From Cryptosporangium minutisporangium (GTDB taxonomy: Bacteria > Actinomycetota > Actinomycetes > Mycobacteriales > Cryptosporangiaceae): a stretch of 64,000 nt of DNA. Of the stretch, positions 13,927 to 23,552 are shown piece by piece. Made by a program: the position numbers and the translations under genes. Under the pieces are notes generated by a model. That model was not told the DNA's origin. It saw only the letters and a list, made by a program, of their open reading frames with translations, and ran no database searches. The stretch lies in assembly GCF_039536245.1 (NCBI RefSeq), contig NZ_BAAAYN010000011.1:117609-181608 (forward strand). Direction: 5' to 3'. Positions within the stretch are counted from its first letter, which is position 1; each line of letters opens with the position of its first letter.

Positions 13927-14544
13927 ATGCCAGCGTTCGCGCGAGATCCCGGGACGGCGGCCTACTACGAGCAGCGCGCCGCGGAGTACGACGAGTGGTA
14001 CGCGAGCCTCGGCCGGTTCGCCGCCCGGCCGAGGCCGGGGTGGGCCGCCGAGGTCGACGAACTCTGCCGGTTCGTGCACGCGTTGCCGCCCGCCCGCACG
14101 CTCGACGTCGCCTGTGGCAGCGGGTTCCTCACCCAGCATCTGCGTGGGTACGTGGTGGCCGTCGACCAGAGTCCGGCGATGGTGGCGCTGGCCCAGCGGC
14201 GGTTGCCGGACGGCGTCGCCCTGCGCGGTGACGCCCTGGACCTGCCGTTCGCCGACGACAGCTTCGACCGGGTGTTCACCGGCCACTTCTACGGGCACCT
14301 GCCGCCCGCGGAGCGTGCCGCATTCCTCGCCGAGGCCCGGCGGGTCGCCCGGGAGCTCGTCGTCGTGGACACCGCACTCCGCCCCGGGGGCACCCCTGAG
14401 CAGCAGCAGGAACGGATCCTCAACGACGGCTCCCGGCACCACGTGTTCAAGCGGTTCCTCACCGCCGACCAGCTCGCCGCCGAGATCGGCGGTCAGCCGG
14501 TCTTGACCGGGGACTGGTTCGTCGCGGCGGCCGCTTCCCGCTGA
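13927..14544 (+). CDS. Class I SAM-dependent methyltransferase
   Basis: The 205-residue protein has the SAM-binding motif [14 protein letters not shown] (motif I), the acidic VAVDQSPAM (motif II), [14 protein letters not shown] and [17 protein letters not shown] (motif IV/V), typical of the Methyltransf_11/25 group. The substrate is not deducible. Its last 52 bp overlap hsaF on the opposite strand (14493-14544), so the two genes share coding DNA in antisense. Confidence 0.78.
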   Translation: MPAFARDPGTAAYYEQRAAEYDEWYASLGRFAARPRPGWAAEVDELCRFVHALPPARTLDVACGSGFLTQHLRGYVVAVDQSPAMVALAQRRLPDGVALRGDALDLPFADDSFDRVFTGHFYGHLPPAERAAFLAEARRVARELVVVDTALRPGGTPEQQQERILNDGSRHHVFKRFLTADQLAAEIGGQPVLTGDWFVAAAASR

Positions 14545-15536
14545 AGTTCCAGCGCGATGTCGATCAGCTGGTCCTCCTGACCACCCACCAGCTTCCGCGC
14601 CCCGGCGCGCACCAGGATCTCCGCCCCCGAGACGTTGTACCGCTCGGCCTGCCGGAACGCGTGCTTCAGGAAGCTGGAGTACACCCCGGCGTACCCCATG
14701 ATCAGCGCCATCCGGTCGAGCTTGCACTCCTCCGGCATCGTCGGCAGCACCACGTCCTCGGCGGCGTCGACGATCGCGAAGAAGTCGATCCCGGTCTCGA
14801 TGCCGAGCTTGTCGCAGACGCCGACGAACGCCTCGACCGGCGTGTTGCCCGCGCCGGCGCCGAACCGCCGCGTCGAGCCGTCGATCTGTTTCGCACCGGC
14901 GCGGACGGCCAGCACCGAGTTGGCGACGCCCAACCCCAGGTTCTCGTGGCCGTGGAAGCCCACCTGGGCGTCGTCGCCCAGCTCGGCGACGAGCGCGGAC
15001 ACCCGGTCGCCGACCTGGTCCATCACCAGCGCTCCGGCGGAGTCGACGACGTAGACGCACTGGCAGCCGGCGTCGGCCATGATCCGGGCCTGCTTCGCCA
15101 GCGCCTCGGGCGGCTGGGAGTGGGACATCATCAGGAACCCGACGGTCTCCAGGCCGAGGTCGCGAGCGAGCCCGAAGTGCTGGATCGAGACGTCGGCCTC
15201 GGTGCAGTGCGTGGCGACCCGGCAGATCGACGCCCCGTTCTCAGCCGACGCACGGATGTCGTCCTTCACCCCGACGCCGGGCAGCATCAGGAACGCGATC
15301 TTCGCGCGCTGTGCGGTGGCCACCGCGGTCCGGATCAGCTCCTGCTCGGGCGTGTGGCTGAATCCGTACGTGAACGAGGAGCCACCCAGCCCGTCGCCGT
15401 GCGTCACCTCGATCACCGGGACGCCTGCCGCATCGAGTGCCCCGACGACCGCGCGGACCTCGTCGACCGTGAACTGGTGCCGCTTCGCGTGCGAGCCGTC
15501 CCGCAGCGACGTGTCGGTGATGCGAATGTCGGTCAC
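14493..15536 (-). CDS. hsaF: HsaF, 4-hydroxy-2-oxoacid aldolase
   Basis: It splits 4-hydroxy-2-oxohexanoate (from HsaE) into pyruvate and propanal, which is channelled to HsaG. In the 347-residue DRE-TIM enzyme the metal site is Asp13 (SLRDGSHA), His195 and His197 (GFHGHENLG), with catalytic His20. Its C-terminal part ([19 protein letters not shown]) is the aldolase-specific extension that contacts the dehydrogenase. The start overlaps the hsaG stop (ATGA), last in the hsaEGF operon. Confidence 0.94.
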   Translation of the reverse strand: MTDIRITDTSLRDGSHAKRHQFTVDEVRAVVGALDAAGVPVIEVTHGDGLGGSSFTYGFSHTPEQELIRTAVATAQRAKIAFLMLPGVGVKDDIRASAENGASICRVATHCTEADVSIQHFGLARDLGLETVGFLMMSHSQPPEALAKQARIMADAGCQCVYVVDSAGALVMDQVGDRVSALVAELGDDAQVGFHGHENLGLGVANSVLAVRAGAKQIDGSTRRFGAGAGNTPVEAFVGVCDKLGIETGIDFFAIVDAAEDVVLPTMPEECKLDRMALIMGYAGVYSSFLKHAFRQAERYNVSGAEILVRAGARKLVGGQEDQLIDIALELQREAAAATNQSPVKTG

Positions 15537-16423
15537 AACGACACCTCCTGAGTAGCCGTCGCCAGCTCGGCGCCGACCCGCGCCGCGGCCGCGGTCATGA
15601 TGTCGAGGTTGCCCGCGTAGGGCGGCAGGAAGTCACCTGCGCCCTCCACCTCGATGAAGATGCTCACCCGTGCCTGCCCATCCGCCTCGTCGAACTGGAC
15701 GTCGTTGAGCAGGCGGTATCCGGGCACGTACGTCGCCACATCGGCGACCATCTGGTTCACCGAGGCGGCGATCGCGTCCGTATCGGCGTCGAGGTCCACT
15801 GCGCAGAAGATCGTGTCGCGCATGATCATCGGCGGATCGGCCGGGTTGAGCACGATGATCGCCTTGCCCCTTCGTGCTCCCCCGATCACTTCGAGGCCAC
15901 GGCTGGTCGCCCGGGTGAACTCGTCGATGTTCGCCCGGGTACCCGGCCCGGCGGATTTCGACGCCACCGTGGCGACGATCTCCGCGTAGTGGACCGGCGT
16001 CGCCCGGGACACCGCGGCCACCATCGGAATCGTCGCCTGGCCACCGCAGGTGATCAGATTGACATTCGTGGCGCCCAGCTCGTCGCCGAGGTTCACCGGC
16101 GGGACGACGGCCGGGCCGATCGCCGCCGGAGTGAGGTCGATGGCGGTGATACCCGCCTCGGCGTAGCGCGGCGCGTTCGCCCGGTGCACGTACGCCGACG
16201 TCGCCTCGAACACCAGATCCGGCCGCTCGTCCTGCGCCAATAGCCAGTCGATGCCCTGGGCGCTCACCTCCAGCCCGGCCTCGGACGCGAGCCGGAGCCC
16301 TTCGCTGGCCGGGTCGATCCCGATCATCCACCGCGGCTCGATGTGCTCCGAGCGCAACAGCTTGTACATCAGGTCGGTGCCGATGTTGCCGGATCCGACG
16401 ATCGCTGCTCGTGCGGTACTCAC
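15533..16423 (-). CDS. hsaG: HsaG, acylating propanal/acetaldehyde dehydrogenase
   Basis: It oxidises propanal (or acetaldehyde) with NAD and CoA to the acyl-CoA, working as a complex with HsaF. The 296-residue protein begins with the Rossmann motif [15 protein letters not shown] and has the catalytic Cys126 in [13 protein letters not shown]. The start is GTG at 16423, overlapping the hsaE stop by 4 bp. It is the middle gene of hsaEGF. Confidence 0.94.
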   Translation of the reverse strand: MSTARAAIVGSGNIGTDLMYKLLRSEHIEPRWMIGIDPASEGLRLASEAGLEVSAQGIDWLLAQDERPDLVFEATSAYVHRANAPRYAEAGITAIDLTPAAIGPAVVPPVNLGDELGATNVNLITCGGQATIPMVAAVSRATPVHYAEIVATVASKSAGPGTRANIDEFTRATSRGLEVIGGARRGKAIIVLNPADPPMIMRDTIFCAVDLDADTDAIAASVNQMVADVATYVPGYRLLNDVQFDEADGQARVSIFIEVEGAGDFLPPYAGNLDIMTAAAARVGAELATATQEVSL

Positions 16424-17265
16424 ACACCACCTCGCTGGGTAGGAATCTGTCCGACGTTGCGCAGCTGCGACTCGTCCGCAGCAGGCTGGAAGGCGAGCTG
16501 GACCGCTCCGAGCACGCCGAACTCGGCGCGGAACACGTCGCCGGGGCGAGCGTCGACCGCCCGTGTGCAGGAGCCGGGCAGCACGACGTGCCCGGCCTCC
16601 AGTCGGACGCCGAACCGCGCGACGGTGCGGGCCAGCCAGGCGACCGCGACCAACGGGTTACCCAGCACCGCCGACGACGCCCCGACGCCGACCTCTTCGT
16701 CGTTGCGGAACATCCGCACCGGCAGCGCGGTGAGGTCGACGCTCCGCGGGTCGAGCCGGGTCGACCCCAGCACGAAACCGGCGGACGAGGCGTTGTCGGC
16801 GATCGTGTCGGGCAGCGCGATCTTCCAGTCGACGATCCGGCTGTCGATCAGCTCCAGCGCCGGCGCGATCGCCTCGGTGGCCGCCAGGGCCTGTTCCTCC
16901 GTGCAGTCCTCGGGAAGGTCGTCGCCGAGGATGAACCCGACCTCCGGCTCTACCCGAGGCAGGAGATAGCGCCCGGTGTCCACCGGGACGTCCTCGGTGT
17001 GCGCCATGTCGGCGAGCAGGTGCCCGTAGTCCGGTTCGTCCACGCCCATCATCTGCTGCATGGCCTTGGACGAGAGCCCCACCTTGTGTCCGACGACCCG
17101 GCCGCCGCCGGACAGCCGCCGCTCGATGTTCCGCAGCTGGATCCGGTACGCGTCGCCCACGTCGATGCCGGGGTACGTGGTGATCAACGGGGGTATCGGC
17201 GTCCGATCCCGTTCGGCGGCGCGGAGCGCGTCGGCCGCCGCCGCGAGCGTGGAGAGGTCGAGCAC
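16420..17265 (-). CDS. hsaE: HsaE, 2-hydroxyhexa-2,4-dienoate hydratase
   Basis: It hydrates the dienoate released by HsaD to 4-hydroxy-2-oxohexanoate. The 281-residue protein belongs to the 2-keto-4-pentenoate hydratase family: [19 protein letters not shown], then [12 protein letters not shown] with the metal-binding acidic residues. The GTG start at 17265 has GGAGG 7 bp upstream. It leads hsaEGF and is divergent from kstD with a KstR palindrome 17 bp upstream of the start. Confidence 0.93.
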   Translation of the reverse strand: MLDLSTLAAAADALRAAERDRTPIPPLITTYPGIDVGDAYRIQLRNIERRLSGGGRVVGHKVGLSSKAMQQMMGVDEPDYGHLLADMAHTEDVPVDTGRYLLPRVEPEVGFILGDDLPEDCTEEQALAATEAIAPALELIDSRIVDWKIALPDTIADNASSAGFVLGSTRLDPRSVDLTALPVRMFRNDEEVGVGASSAVLGNPLVAVAWLARTVARFGVRLEAGHVVLPGSCTRAVDARPGDVFRAEFGVLGAVQLAFQPAADESQLRNVGQIPTQRGGV

Positions 17266-17281
17266 CGGTGCACCTCCGAGC

Positions 17282-17295
17282 TAGAACGCGTTCTA
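17282..17295. promoter_or_regulatory. KstR-type operator (hsaE side)
   Basis: TAGAACGCGTTCTA is a perfect 14-bp palindrome fitting the KstR consensus, 17 bp upstream of the hsaE start. Confidence 0.87.
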
Positions 17296-17336
17296 ACGAA
17301 GCCTCCTCACACCATAGCGGTGCGGCCGGTTGTGTC

Positions 17337-17350
17337 TATAACGTGTTACA
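17337..17350. promoter_or_regulatory. KstR-type operator (kstD side)
   Basis: TATAACGTGTTACA fits the KstR consensus and lies 29 bp upstream of the kstD ATG. Confidence 0.83.
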
Positions 17351-17378
17351 GATCTGGCCATGACCGCGAGGAGCGTCG

Positions 17379-19049
17379 ATGTCCGCTGCCCAGAAGTTCG
17401 ACCTGGTCGTCGTCGGTGCCGGGGGCGCCGGTATGACCGCGGCACTCACCGCCGCCGCGTCGGGCCTGCGCGCGATCGTGCTGGAGAAGACGTCGCGCTA
17501 CGGCGGGTCGACCGCCCGGTCCGGTGGCGGCGTCTGGATACCGAACAACCACGTCCTGCAGCGGGACGGGGTCGTCGACGACCAGGAGGCGGCGCGTACC
17601 TACCTCGCCCACATCGTCGCGGCCGCGGCCCGCCCCGGTGACGAGGATCCCGCCGTGTTGCAGGACGCGTTCCTCCGCCACGGCCCGGACATGCTGCAGC
17701 TCCTCGAGAAGGAGACGCCGCTCCGCCTGGGGTGGGTGCGCGGCTATCCCGACTACTACCCCGAGGCACCAGGCGGCCGGCCGACCGGGCGCTCGATCGA
17801 ACCGCGCCCGCTGCCGTCGTCGGTGCTCGGAGGGCTGCGGTCGACGCTCGAACCGCCGTACTTGGCGGCCAAGGCCGGGCTGGCGATCACCCAGGCCGAG
17901 TTCCGCTGGCTCAACCTGGTCGCCCGCCATCCGCGCGGCCTGACCACCGCCGCCCGCGTCGGTGGCCGGGCGTGGGTCAGCCGGCTCCGCCGCCGCGAAC
18001 TGCTCACGATGGGCCAGGCGCTCGCCGCCGGGCTGCGAGCGGGCCTGGTCCGCCGGGACGTGCCGGTCTGGCTGTCGACGCCGCTGATCGAGCTCGTGGT
18101 GCGGGACGGCCGGGTGGTCGGGGTCGAGGTCGCGCTGCGCGGTACCGAACCGGAGCAGGTGCTGGCCGAGCGGGGTGTCGTGCTCACCGCTGGGGGTTTC
18201 GAGCGGGACGACACGCTGCGCAAGCGGTACCAGCGGGAGCCGATCGGCACCGAGTGGACGGTCGGCGCCGAAGCGAACACCGGCGACGGCATCCGTGCCG
18301 CGCAGGATCTCGGCGCCGCGGTCCGGCTGATGGACGACGCCTGGTGGGGGCCCTCGGTGCCGCTGCCGCGCGGGCCGTACTTCCTGCTCGCCGAGCGGTC
18401 GCTGCCGGGCTGCGTCCTGGTCGACGTCGACGGCGAGCGGTTCGTCAACGAGGCCGCGCCCTACGTCGACGCCGTGCACGCGATGTACGACGGCGAGACG
18501 CCGCGGGTGCCGACCTGGTTGGTGTTCGACCAGCGGTACCGCGACCGGTACCTGTTCACCGCCCGTGGGCCGCGCCAGCCGCTGCCGAGCTCATGGTACC
18601 GGGCCGGAGTCGCGGCGAAGTCGTCGACCCTCGCCGGGCTGGCGACCAAGATCGGGGTGCCCTCCTCGGCGCTCGAGGCGACCATCGCCCGGTTCAACGG
18701 CTTCGCCGAGAACGGCCGCGACCTCGACTTCGGCCGGGGAGAGTCGGCCTACGACCGGTACTACGGCGACCCGCGGGTGAAGCCGAACCCGTGCCTGGCG
18801 CCGCTGACGAAGCCGCCGTTCCACGCGGTGAAGATCGTGCCCGGCGACCTCGGCACGAAGGGCGGGCTGGTCACCGACGAGCGGTCCCGCGTGCTCCGCG
18901 CGGACGGCTCGGTGATCCCGGGCCTGTACGCGGCGGGCAACACCAGCGCACTGGTGATGGGGCGCACGTACGCGGGCCCCGGTGCGACGCTCGGCCCCGC
19001 GATGACCTCCGGCTACCTCGCGGCACTCGATGCCGCCGGTGCACTGTAG
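17379..19049 (+). CDS. kstD: KstD, 3-ketosteroid delta-1-dehydrogenase
   Basis: This FAD enzyme inserts the C1-C2 double bond in the A ring, the step that with KshAB leads to ring opening. The 556-residue protein has N-terminal LVVVGAGGAGMTAALTAAAS and an early RYGGSTARSGGGVWIPNN block. The C-terminal GRTYAGPGATLGPAMTSGY supplies the catalytic Tyr531 and Gly535, with the same spacing as in known KstD. ATG 17379 has GAGGAG 5-10 bp upstream; ATG 17360 is in another frame. Its operator at 17337 is separate from the hsaE one. Confidence 0.94.
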   Translation: MSAAQKFDLVVVGAGGAGMTAALTAAASGLRAIVLEKTSRYGGSTARSGGGVWIPNNHVLQRDGVVDDQEAARTYLAHIVAAAARPGDEDPAVLQDAFLRHGPDMLQLLEKETPLRLGWVRGYPDYYPEAPGGRPTGRSIEPRPLPSSVLGGLRSTLEPPYLAAKAGLAITQAEFRWLNLVARHPRGLTTAARVGGRAWVSRLRRRELLTMGQALAAGLRAGLVRRDVPVWLSTPLIELVVRDGRVVGVEVALRGTEPEQVLAERGVVLTAGGFERDDTLRKRYQREPIGTEWTVGAEANTGDGIRAAQDLGAAVRLMDDAWWGPSVPLPRGPYFLLAERSLPGCVLVDVDGERFVNEAAPYVDAVHAMYDGETPRVPTWLVFDQRYRDRYLFTARGPRQPLPSSWYRAGVAAKSSTLAGLATKIGVPSSALEATIARFNGFAENGRDLDFGRGESAYDRYYGDPRVKPNPCLAPLTKPPFHAVKIVPGDLGTKGGLVTDERSRVLRADGSVIPGLYAAGNTSALVMGRTYAGPGATLGPAMTSGYLAALDAAGAL

Positions 19050-19071
19050 ACATCGCCCGTATCCTGACGCC

Positions 19072-19872
19072 GTGAACGATGAAGTGGCTCCTCCGGGCAT
19101 CGACACGTCGGTCGCGCACCCGGCCCGTCGGTACGACTACTGGCTCGGCGGCAAGGACAACTTCGCCGCCGACCGGGCCGCCGGTGACGCGATCGCCGCG
19201 GCGTACCCGAGCATCCGGACGCTCGCGATCGAGAACCGCCGCTTCCTCCGCCGGGCCGTCCGATTCCTGGCGGTGGAGTGCGGGATCCGACAGTTCCTCG
19301 ACATCGGCACCGGCATTCCGAGCGCGAACAACACCCACGAGGTCGCGCAGTCGGTGGCGCCGGAGTCGCGCGTCGTCTACGTCGACAACGACCCGATCGT
19401 GCTGGTGCACGCCCGCGCGCTGCTGCGCGGGGGCGCCACGGACTACCTGGACGGGGACTTCCGGCAGCCCGAGGACATCCTGGAGCGGGCCGCGAAGAGC
19501 CTCGACTTCCGGCAGCCGGTCGGGCTGATGCTGGTCGCGCTGTTACACCTGGTCCGGGACGAGGACACCCCGTACGCCCACGTCGCGACGCTGGTCGACG
19601 CGTGCGCGCCCGGGAGCTGCCTGACGATCTCACACGGCACGGCCGACTTCGTCTCCGCCGAGACCAGAGCCAAGGTGGCGGCGGCGGACGCGAAGACCCC
19701 CAACCCGTCGCAGGTGCGGTCGAAGGACGAGATCGCGCGCTTCTTCACCGGCCTGGAGATCGTGGAGCCGGGCATCGTTCCGATCAGCGAGTGGCGGGCC
19801 GAGGGCGAGCCGGCGCCCCGCCCCACCCCCGAAGAGGTGTCCTGCTACGGCGCACTGGCCCACAAGCTGTGA
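19072..19872 (+). CDS. DUF574 (SAV2177-type) SAM-dependent methyltransferase
   Basis: From GTG 19072 the 266-residue protein begins with the family pattern DTSVAHPARRYDYWLGGKDN, then FLDIGTGIPSANNTHEVAQ (SAM motif) and VVYVDNDPIVLVHARALL. This family is widely paralogous in actinomycetes and its substrates are mostly unknown. It starts 22 bp after the kstD stop and could be transcribed from the kstD promoter, but nothing else links it to steroids. GTG is preferred over ATG 19030, which lies inside kstD. Confidence 0.82.
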   Translation: MNDEVAPPGIDTSVAHPARRYDYWLGGKDNFAADRAAGDAIAAAYPSIRTLAIENRRFLRRAVRFLAVECGIRQFLDIGTGIPSANNTHEVAQSVAPESRVVYVDNDPIVLVHARALLRGGATDYLDGDFRQPEDILERAAKSLDFRQPVGLMLVALLHLVRDEDTPYAHVATLVDACAPGSCLTISHGTADFVSAETRAKVAAADAKTPNPSQVRSKDEIARFFTGLEIVEPGIVPISEWRAEGEPAPRPTPEEVSCYGALAHKL

Positions 19873-19914
19873 ACTACCGGATCACTGCAGCAATGGCTGG
19901 AGCAATCCGGCAGT
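19873..19914. terminator. Hairpin between convergent methyltransferase and ltp2
   Basis: ACTACCGGAT (19873-19882) pairs with ATCCGGCAGT (19905-19914) at 9 of 10 positions around a 22-nt loop, just after the methyltransferase stop and 2 bp before the ltp2 stop. Confidence 0.55.
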
Positions 19915-19916
19915 AG

Positions 19917-21089
19917 TCACGCACCGCTCAGGACCAGGCCGCTGGTGGGGACGCCGGTGCCGGCGGTGACCAGCACCGTGGACGCTCCCGCCACCTGGTT
20001 CACCGCGGTGCCGCGCACCTGCCGCACCGCCTCGGCGATGCCGTTCATGCCGTGGATGTACGCCTCACCGAGTTGTCCGCCGTGCGGGTTGGTCGGCAAC
20101 GCACCGTCCAGCCCCAGCGCGCCCGACGCGACGAACCCCGGCGCCTCCCCGCGGCCGCAGAAACCCAGCTCCTCCAACTGCACGAGGACGAACGGCGTGA
20201 AGTGGTCGTAGAGCACGGCGACGTCCACGTCGGCGGGCCCGATTCCGGCCTGTCCCCACAGCTGCCGGGCGACGACGCCCAGCTCGGGTAGCCCGGTCAG
20301 GTCGTCGCGGTAGTAGCTGGTCATCACGAACTGGTCGGAGCCGCTCCCCTGCGCCGCGGCCCGGATGACCGCCGGCGGCCGGCGGAGGTCCCGCGCCCGG
20401 GACACCGACGTCACGACGACCGCCACCGCCCCGTCGCTCTCCTGGCAGCAGTCGAACAAGCGCAGCGGCTCGCAGATCCAGCGGGAGGCCTGGTGGTCGG
20501 CGAGCGTGATCGGCCGTTCGTAGAACCACGCGGCCGGGTTGGACGCCGCGTGCGCCCGCATCGTCACCGCCACCCGCCCCAGATCCTGCGAGGACGCACC
20601 GTAGGTGTGCAGGTACCGCTGGGCGAACATCGCGACCCAGCTCGCCGGGGTACCGAGGCCGAACGGATACGACCAGCCGGCGTCCACGCCCGACGACGTC
20701 GGCGCACCCGCCAGCCCGGGCTGCACCTGCCCGAACCGGTGCCCGGAGCGCTCGTTGAACGCCCGGTAGCAGACGACGACCTCCGCGACGCCGGTCGCCA
20801 CCGCCATCGCGGCCTGCTGGACGGTGGCGCACGCCGCGCCGCCGCCGTAGTGGATCCGGCTGAAGAACGAGAGCTCCGGAACGCCCAACTCGCGAGCGAC
20901 CGCGATCTCGGTGTTCGTGTCCTGGGTGAAGCTGACCATTCCGTCGACGTCCGCCGGGGACAGCCCGGCGTCGTCCAGCGCGGCCCGGACGGCCTGGACG
21001 GCGAGCTTCAGCTCGCTCCGCCCGGAGTCCTTGGAGAAGTCGGTCGCGCCGATCCCGGCGATCGCGGCCGACCCGGACAACCCGGTCAC
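19917..21089 (-). CDS. ltp2: Ltp2, steroid side-chain retro-aldolase
   Basis: This thiolase-fold aldolase, with the DUF35 domain of ChsH2, cleaves the 17-hydroxy-3-oxo-pregn-4-ene-20-carboxyl-CoA intermediate, giving androstenedione and propionyl-CoA. The 390-residue protein has IHYGGGAACATVQQAAM and a C-terminal TNPHGGQLGEAYIHGMNG motif of the Ltp2 class. The start is GTG, overlapping the chsH1 stop (GTGA). It ends the chsE1-chsE2-chsH2-chsH1-ltp2 operon, the igr gene order of M. tuberculosis. Confidence 0.92.
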   Translation of the reverse strand: MTGLSGSAAIAGIGATDFSKDSGRSELKLAVQAVRAALDDAGLSPADVDGMVSFTQDTNTEIAVARELGVPELSFFSRIHYGGGAACATVQQAAMAVATGVAEVVVCYRAFNERSGHRFGQVQPGLAGAPTSSGVDAGWSYPFGLGTPASWVAMFAQRYLHTYGASSQDLGRVAVTMRAHAASNPAAWFYERPITLADHQASRWICEPLRLFDCCQESDGAVAVVVTSVSRARDLRRPPAVIRAAAQGSGSDQFVMTSYYRDDLTGLPELGVVARQLWGQAGIGPADVDVAVLYDHFTPFVLVQLEELGFCGRGEAPGFVASGALGLDGALPTNPHGGQLGEAYIHGMNGIAEAVRQVRGTAVNQVAGASTVLVTAGTGVPTSGLVLSGA

Positions 21090-21463
21090 ACCGTCACCTC
21101 CACGGTTCCGGTCACGTGGTTCCCCCGGCTCACCCGGCCGACCACGGAGACCGTGAGCGCCGAGCCGTCCACCGCGGTCACCTCACCGGAGAACGTCAGC
21201 CGGTCGTAGGCGTAACAGGGCACGCCGAGGCGGATTGCGACCCGCCCGACCCGTGCCGCCGGACCGGCCCAGTCGGTGACGTACCGCTGCACCAGCCCGG
21301 TCGTCGTCAGGATGTTGAGGAAGATGTCCTGCGAGCCACGCGCCACGGCGAGATCACGGTCGTGGTGCACCTCCTGGAAGTCCCGGGTGGCCAGTGCGGT
21401 GCTCACCACGAACGTCGGGGTGGCGTCGAGGCTCAGCTCCGGAAGGGCTTCGCCGATCTTCAT
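21086..21463 (-). CDS. chsH1: ChsH1, MaoC-like steroid enoyl-CoA hydratase subunit
   Basis: The 125-residue single hot-dog protein forms a hydratase with ChsH2 acting on the 3-oxo-4,17-pregnadiene-20-carboxyl-CoA side chain. The hydratase motif is seen as RDFQEVHHDRDLAVARGSQD (catalytic Asp/His region) followed by FLNILTTTGL. Both ends overlap neighbours by 4 bp (ATGA with chsH2, GTGA with ltp2). Length and position match Rv3541c. Confidence 0.92.
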   Translation of the reverse strand: MKIGEALPELSLDATPTFVVSTALATRDFQEVHHDRDLAVARGSQDIFLNILTTTGLVQRYVTDWAGPAARVGRVAIRLGVPCYAYDRLTFSGEVTAVDGSALTVSVVGRVSRGNHVTGTVEVTV

Positions 21464-22377
21464 CGCACCCTCCAGGCGGGCAACGTGAGTTCGTCGTCGA
21501 TCCGGTCCCAGGTCACTTCCACCGGTGTTCCGATCCGGACGACGTCCGGGTCGACGTCCAGCACCTCGCCGAGCATCCGGACCCCCTCGTCCAGCTCCAC
21601 CAGCGCGACCACGTACGGCGTCTCCCGACCGGGCACCGGAGGGTGGTGGTGGACGACGTAGCTGAAGACCGTGCCGAGCCCGGATGCCACCACGTAGCCG
21701 GACGCGTCCGCGCCGCACGCCACGCACATCGGCCCCGGCGGGTGCCGCAGCGCCCCGCACTTCTCGCAGCGCTGGATCCGGAGCTCTCGCGCGGACGTCC
21801 CCTCCCAGAAGAACTCGGTGTCCCGGCTGACCACGGGGCGCAGGACCGCCGAGCGATCCGGTTTCTTCTCCCGAGGCCGGAACTTCAGGACCCGCCACTC
21901 CATCTCGGCCACCGGCTCGTCCCCGACGTACCAGGTGTTGTGCGTGGTCACGAACCAGCCCTCGCCGAGCGCGGTCTGCTTCGGACCCCTGACATCGCCC
22001 AGCCGGGAGCGCACCGTCAACAGCTCACCGGGGCGCAGGTAGCGGTGGTAGGTCTGGTCGCAGTCGGTGGCGACGATCGACGGATACCCGGCGTCGCTGA
22101 GCACGTTGAGCATCGCCCAGAGCGGGTCGTCGGCGGGGCGCACCCGGCCCAGCCCTGGCATCGTCCAGACCTGGATCATCGCCGGCGGCACGACGACGCC
22201 GGGGTGTCCGGCGGCGCGCGCGGCGTCGTCGTCGGTGTAGACGGGGTTCGTCTCGCCCAGGGCGTCCAGCCACGCGTGCAGCGTCGCTTCGTTCACGGGG
22301 TCGCGCGCCGTGGACGGCTCGCTCTCCCCTCGTGCGCGGATTCGCTCGGCGGCGGCGAGGATGTCGGTCGCACTCAT
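21460..22377 (-). CDS. chsH2: ChsH2, MaoC-like hydratase subunit with C-terminal DUF35 domain
   Basis: The N-terminal half (about 1-165) is a MaoC-like hot-dog domain partnered with ChsH1. The C-terminal half is a DUF35 domain, with a zinc ribbon CEKCGALRHPPGPMCVACG and an OB fold (about 185-300) that binds Ltp2 and is needed for its aldolase activity. The 305 residues match Rv3542c (about 311). The ATG 22377 start overlaps the chsE2 stop. One polypeptide thus links hydration to C-C cleavage. Confidence 0.93.
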   Translation of the reverse strand: MSATDILAAAERIRARGESEPSTARDPVNEATLHAWLDALGETNPVYTDDDAARAAGHPGVVVPPAMIQVWTMPGLGRVRPADDPLWAMLNVLSDAGYPSIVATDCDQTYHRYLRPGELLTVRSRLGDVRGPKQTALGEGWFVTTHNTWYVGDEPVAEMEWRVLKFRPREKKPDRSAVLRPVVSRDTEFFWEGTSARELRIQRCEKCGALRHPPGPMCVACGADASGYVVASGLGTVFSYVVHHHPPVPGRETPYVVALVELDEGVRMLGEVLDVDPDVVRIGTPVEVTWDRIDDELTLPAWRVR

Positions 22378-23552
22378 CGGGGCACCCTCTCCAGGCCGAG
22401 GCCCGCCGTGGCGATCAGTTCCCGCTGGATCTCGTCGACGCCGCCGCCGAACGTCAGCACGGTGTTGCGTTTGCGCTGGACGTCCAGCCAGCGCAGCAGC
22501 GCCGCGGTCTCCGGGTCGGCCGGATCACCGTGCCGGGCCACCACGTCCTCCAGCTCCCGCCCGACCCACTGCGCGGCCTGCGCGGAGAACACCTTGGTCG
22601 CGGACGCGTCGGCGATCTCGGCGGCGCCCAGATCGCGCCCAGCGGACGCCGCAACCTGCCAGTTCAGCAGCTCGTTGGCCCGCTGGGTGGCGTGTGCCCG
22701 AGCCAGCACGCGGCGCACGTCCGGGCGGTCGAGCAGCGGCACACCGTCCGGGCCGGACCGGGTCGCCGCCCAGTCCCGCACGCGGTCGAGCAGCCCGGCG
22801 ATCCGCCCGGCCGGACCGAGCATCACGCGTTCGTGGTTGAGCTGGGTGGTGATCAGCCGCCACCCGCGGTTCTCGTCCCCCACCCGCATGCTCACCGGCA
22901 CCCGGACGCCGCGGTAATACGTCGCGTTGACGTGGTGGGCGCCGTCGGAGGTGATGATCGGCGTCCAGGAGTACCCGGGGTCGGTGGTGTCGACGATCAG
23001 GATCGAGATGCCCCGGTGCTTCGGGGCGTCCGGGTCAGTGCGGCAGGCCAGCCAGATGAAGTCGGCGTCGTGGCCGCCGGTGGTGAAGATCTTCTGGCCG
23101 TCGACGACGTAGGTGTCACCGTCGCGGACCGCCTTGGTGCGCAGCGACGCCAGGTCGGTACCGGCTTCCGGCTCGGTGTAGCCGATCGCGAAGTGGACTT
23201 CACCGCGCAGGATCAGCGGCAGGAACCGGGCCTTCTGCTCGTCGGTGCCGTACCGCTGCAGCGTCGGGCCGACCGTCTCCAGGGTGACCGACGGCAGCGG
23301 GACGTCCGCCCGCGCCGCCTCGTTCACGAACAGCTGCTGCTCGACCGGTCCGAGCCCGCGCCCGCCGTACTCGGTCGGCCAGCCCAGCCCCAGCCAGCCG
23401 TCCCGGCCGAGCCGCCGGATCAGCTCCCGGTAGACCGGTCCGTGCCGGTCGACCCGCATCGCGTCCCGCTCGTCGGGCGACAGCACGCCGGCGAAGTAGG
23501 CGCGTAACTCGTCGCGCAGCGCGCGCTGCTCCGGTGTCAGGTCGATCAGCAT
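22374..23552 (-). CDS. chsE2: ChsE2, acyl-CoA dehydrogenase subunit (FadE29-like)
   Basis: One half of the alpha2-beta2 ChsE1-ChsE2 dehydrogenase that desaturates 3-oxo-pregn-4-ene-20-carboxyl-CoA. The 392-residue protein has FAIGYTEPEAGTDLASLRT, DGQKIFTTGGHDADFIWLA and the C-terminal FGGGVDEIQRELIATAGLGL of the ACAD fold. It overlaps the chsE1 stop by 7 bp and chsH2 by 4 bp. Length and order match FadE29 of the igr operon. Confidence 0.92.
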   Translation of the reverse strand: MLIDLTPEQRALRDELRAYFAGVLSPDERDAMRVDRHGPVYRELIRRLGRDGWLGLGWPTEYGGRGLGPVEQQLFVNEAARADVPLPSVTLETVGPTLQRYGTDEQKARFLPLILRGEVHFAIGYTEPEAGTDLASLRTKAVRDGDTYVVDGQKIFTTGGHDADFIWLACRTDPDAPKHRGISILIVDTTDPGYSWTPIITSDGAHHVNATYYRGVRVPVSMRVGDENRGWRLITTQLNHERVMLGPAGRIAGLLDRVRDWAATRSGPDGVPLLDRPDVRRVLARAHATQRANELLNWQVAASAGRDLGAAEIADASATKVFSAQAAQWVGRELEDVVARHGDPADPETAALLRWLDVQRKRNTVLTFGGGVDEIQRELIATAGLGLERVPR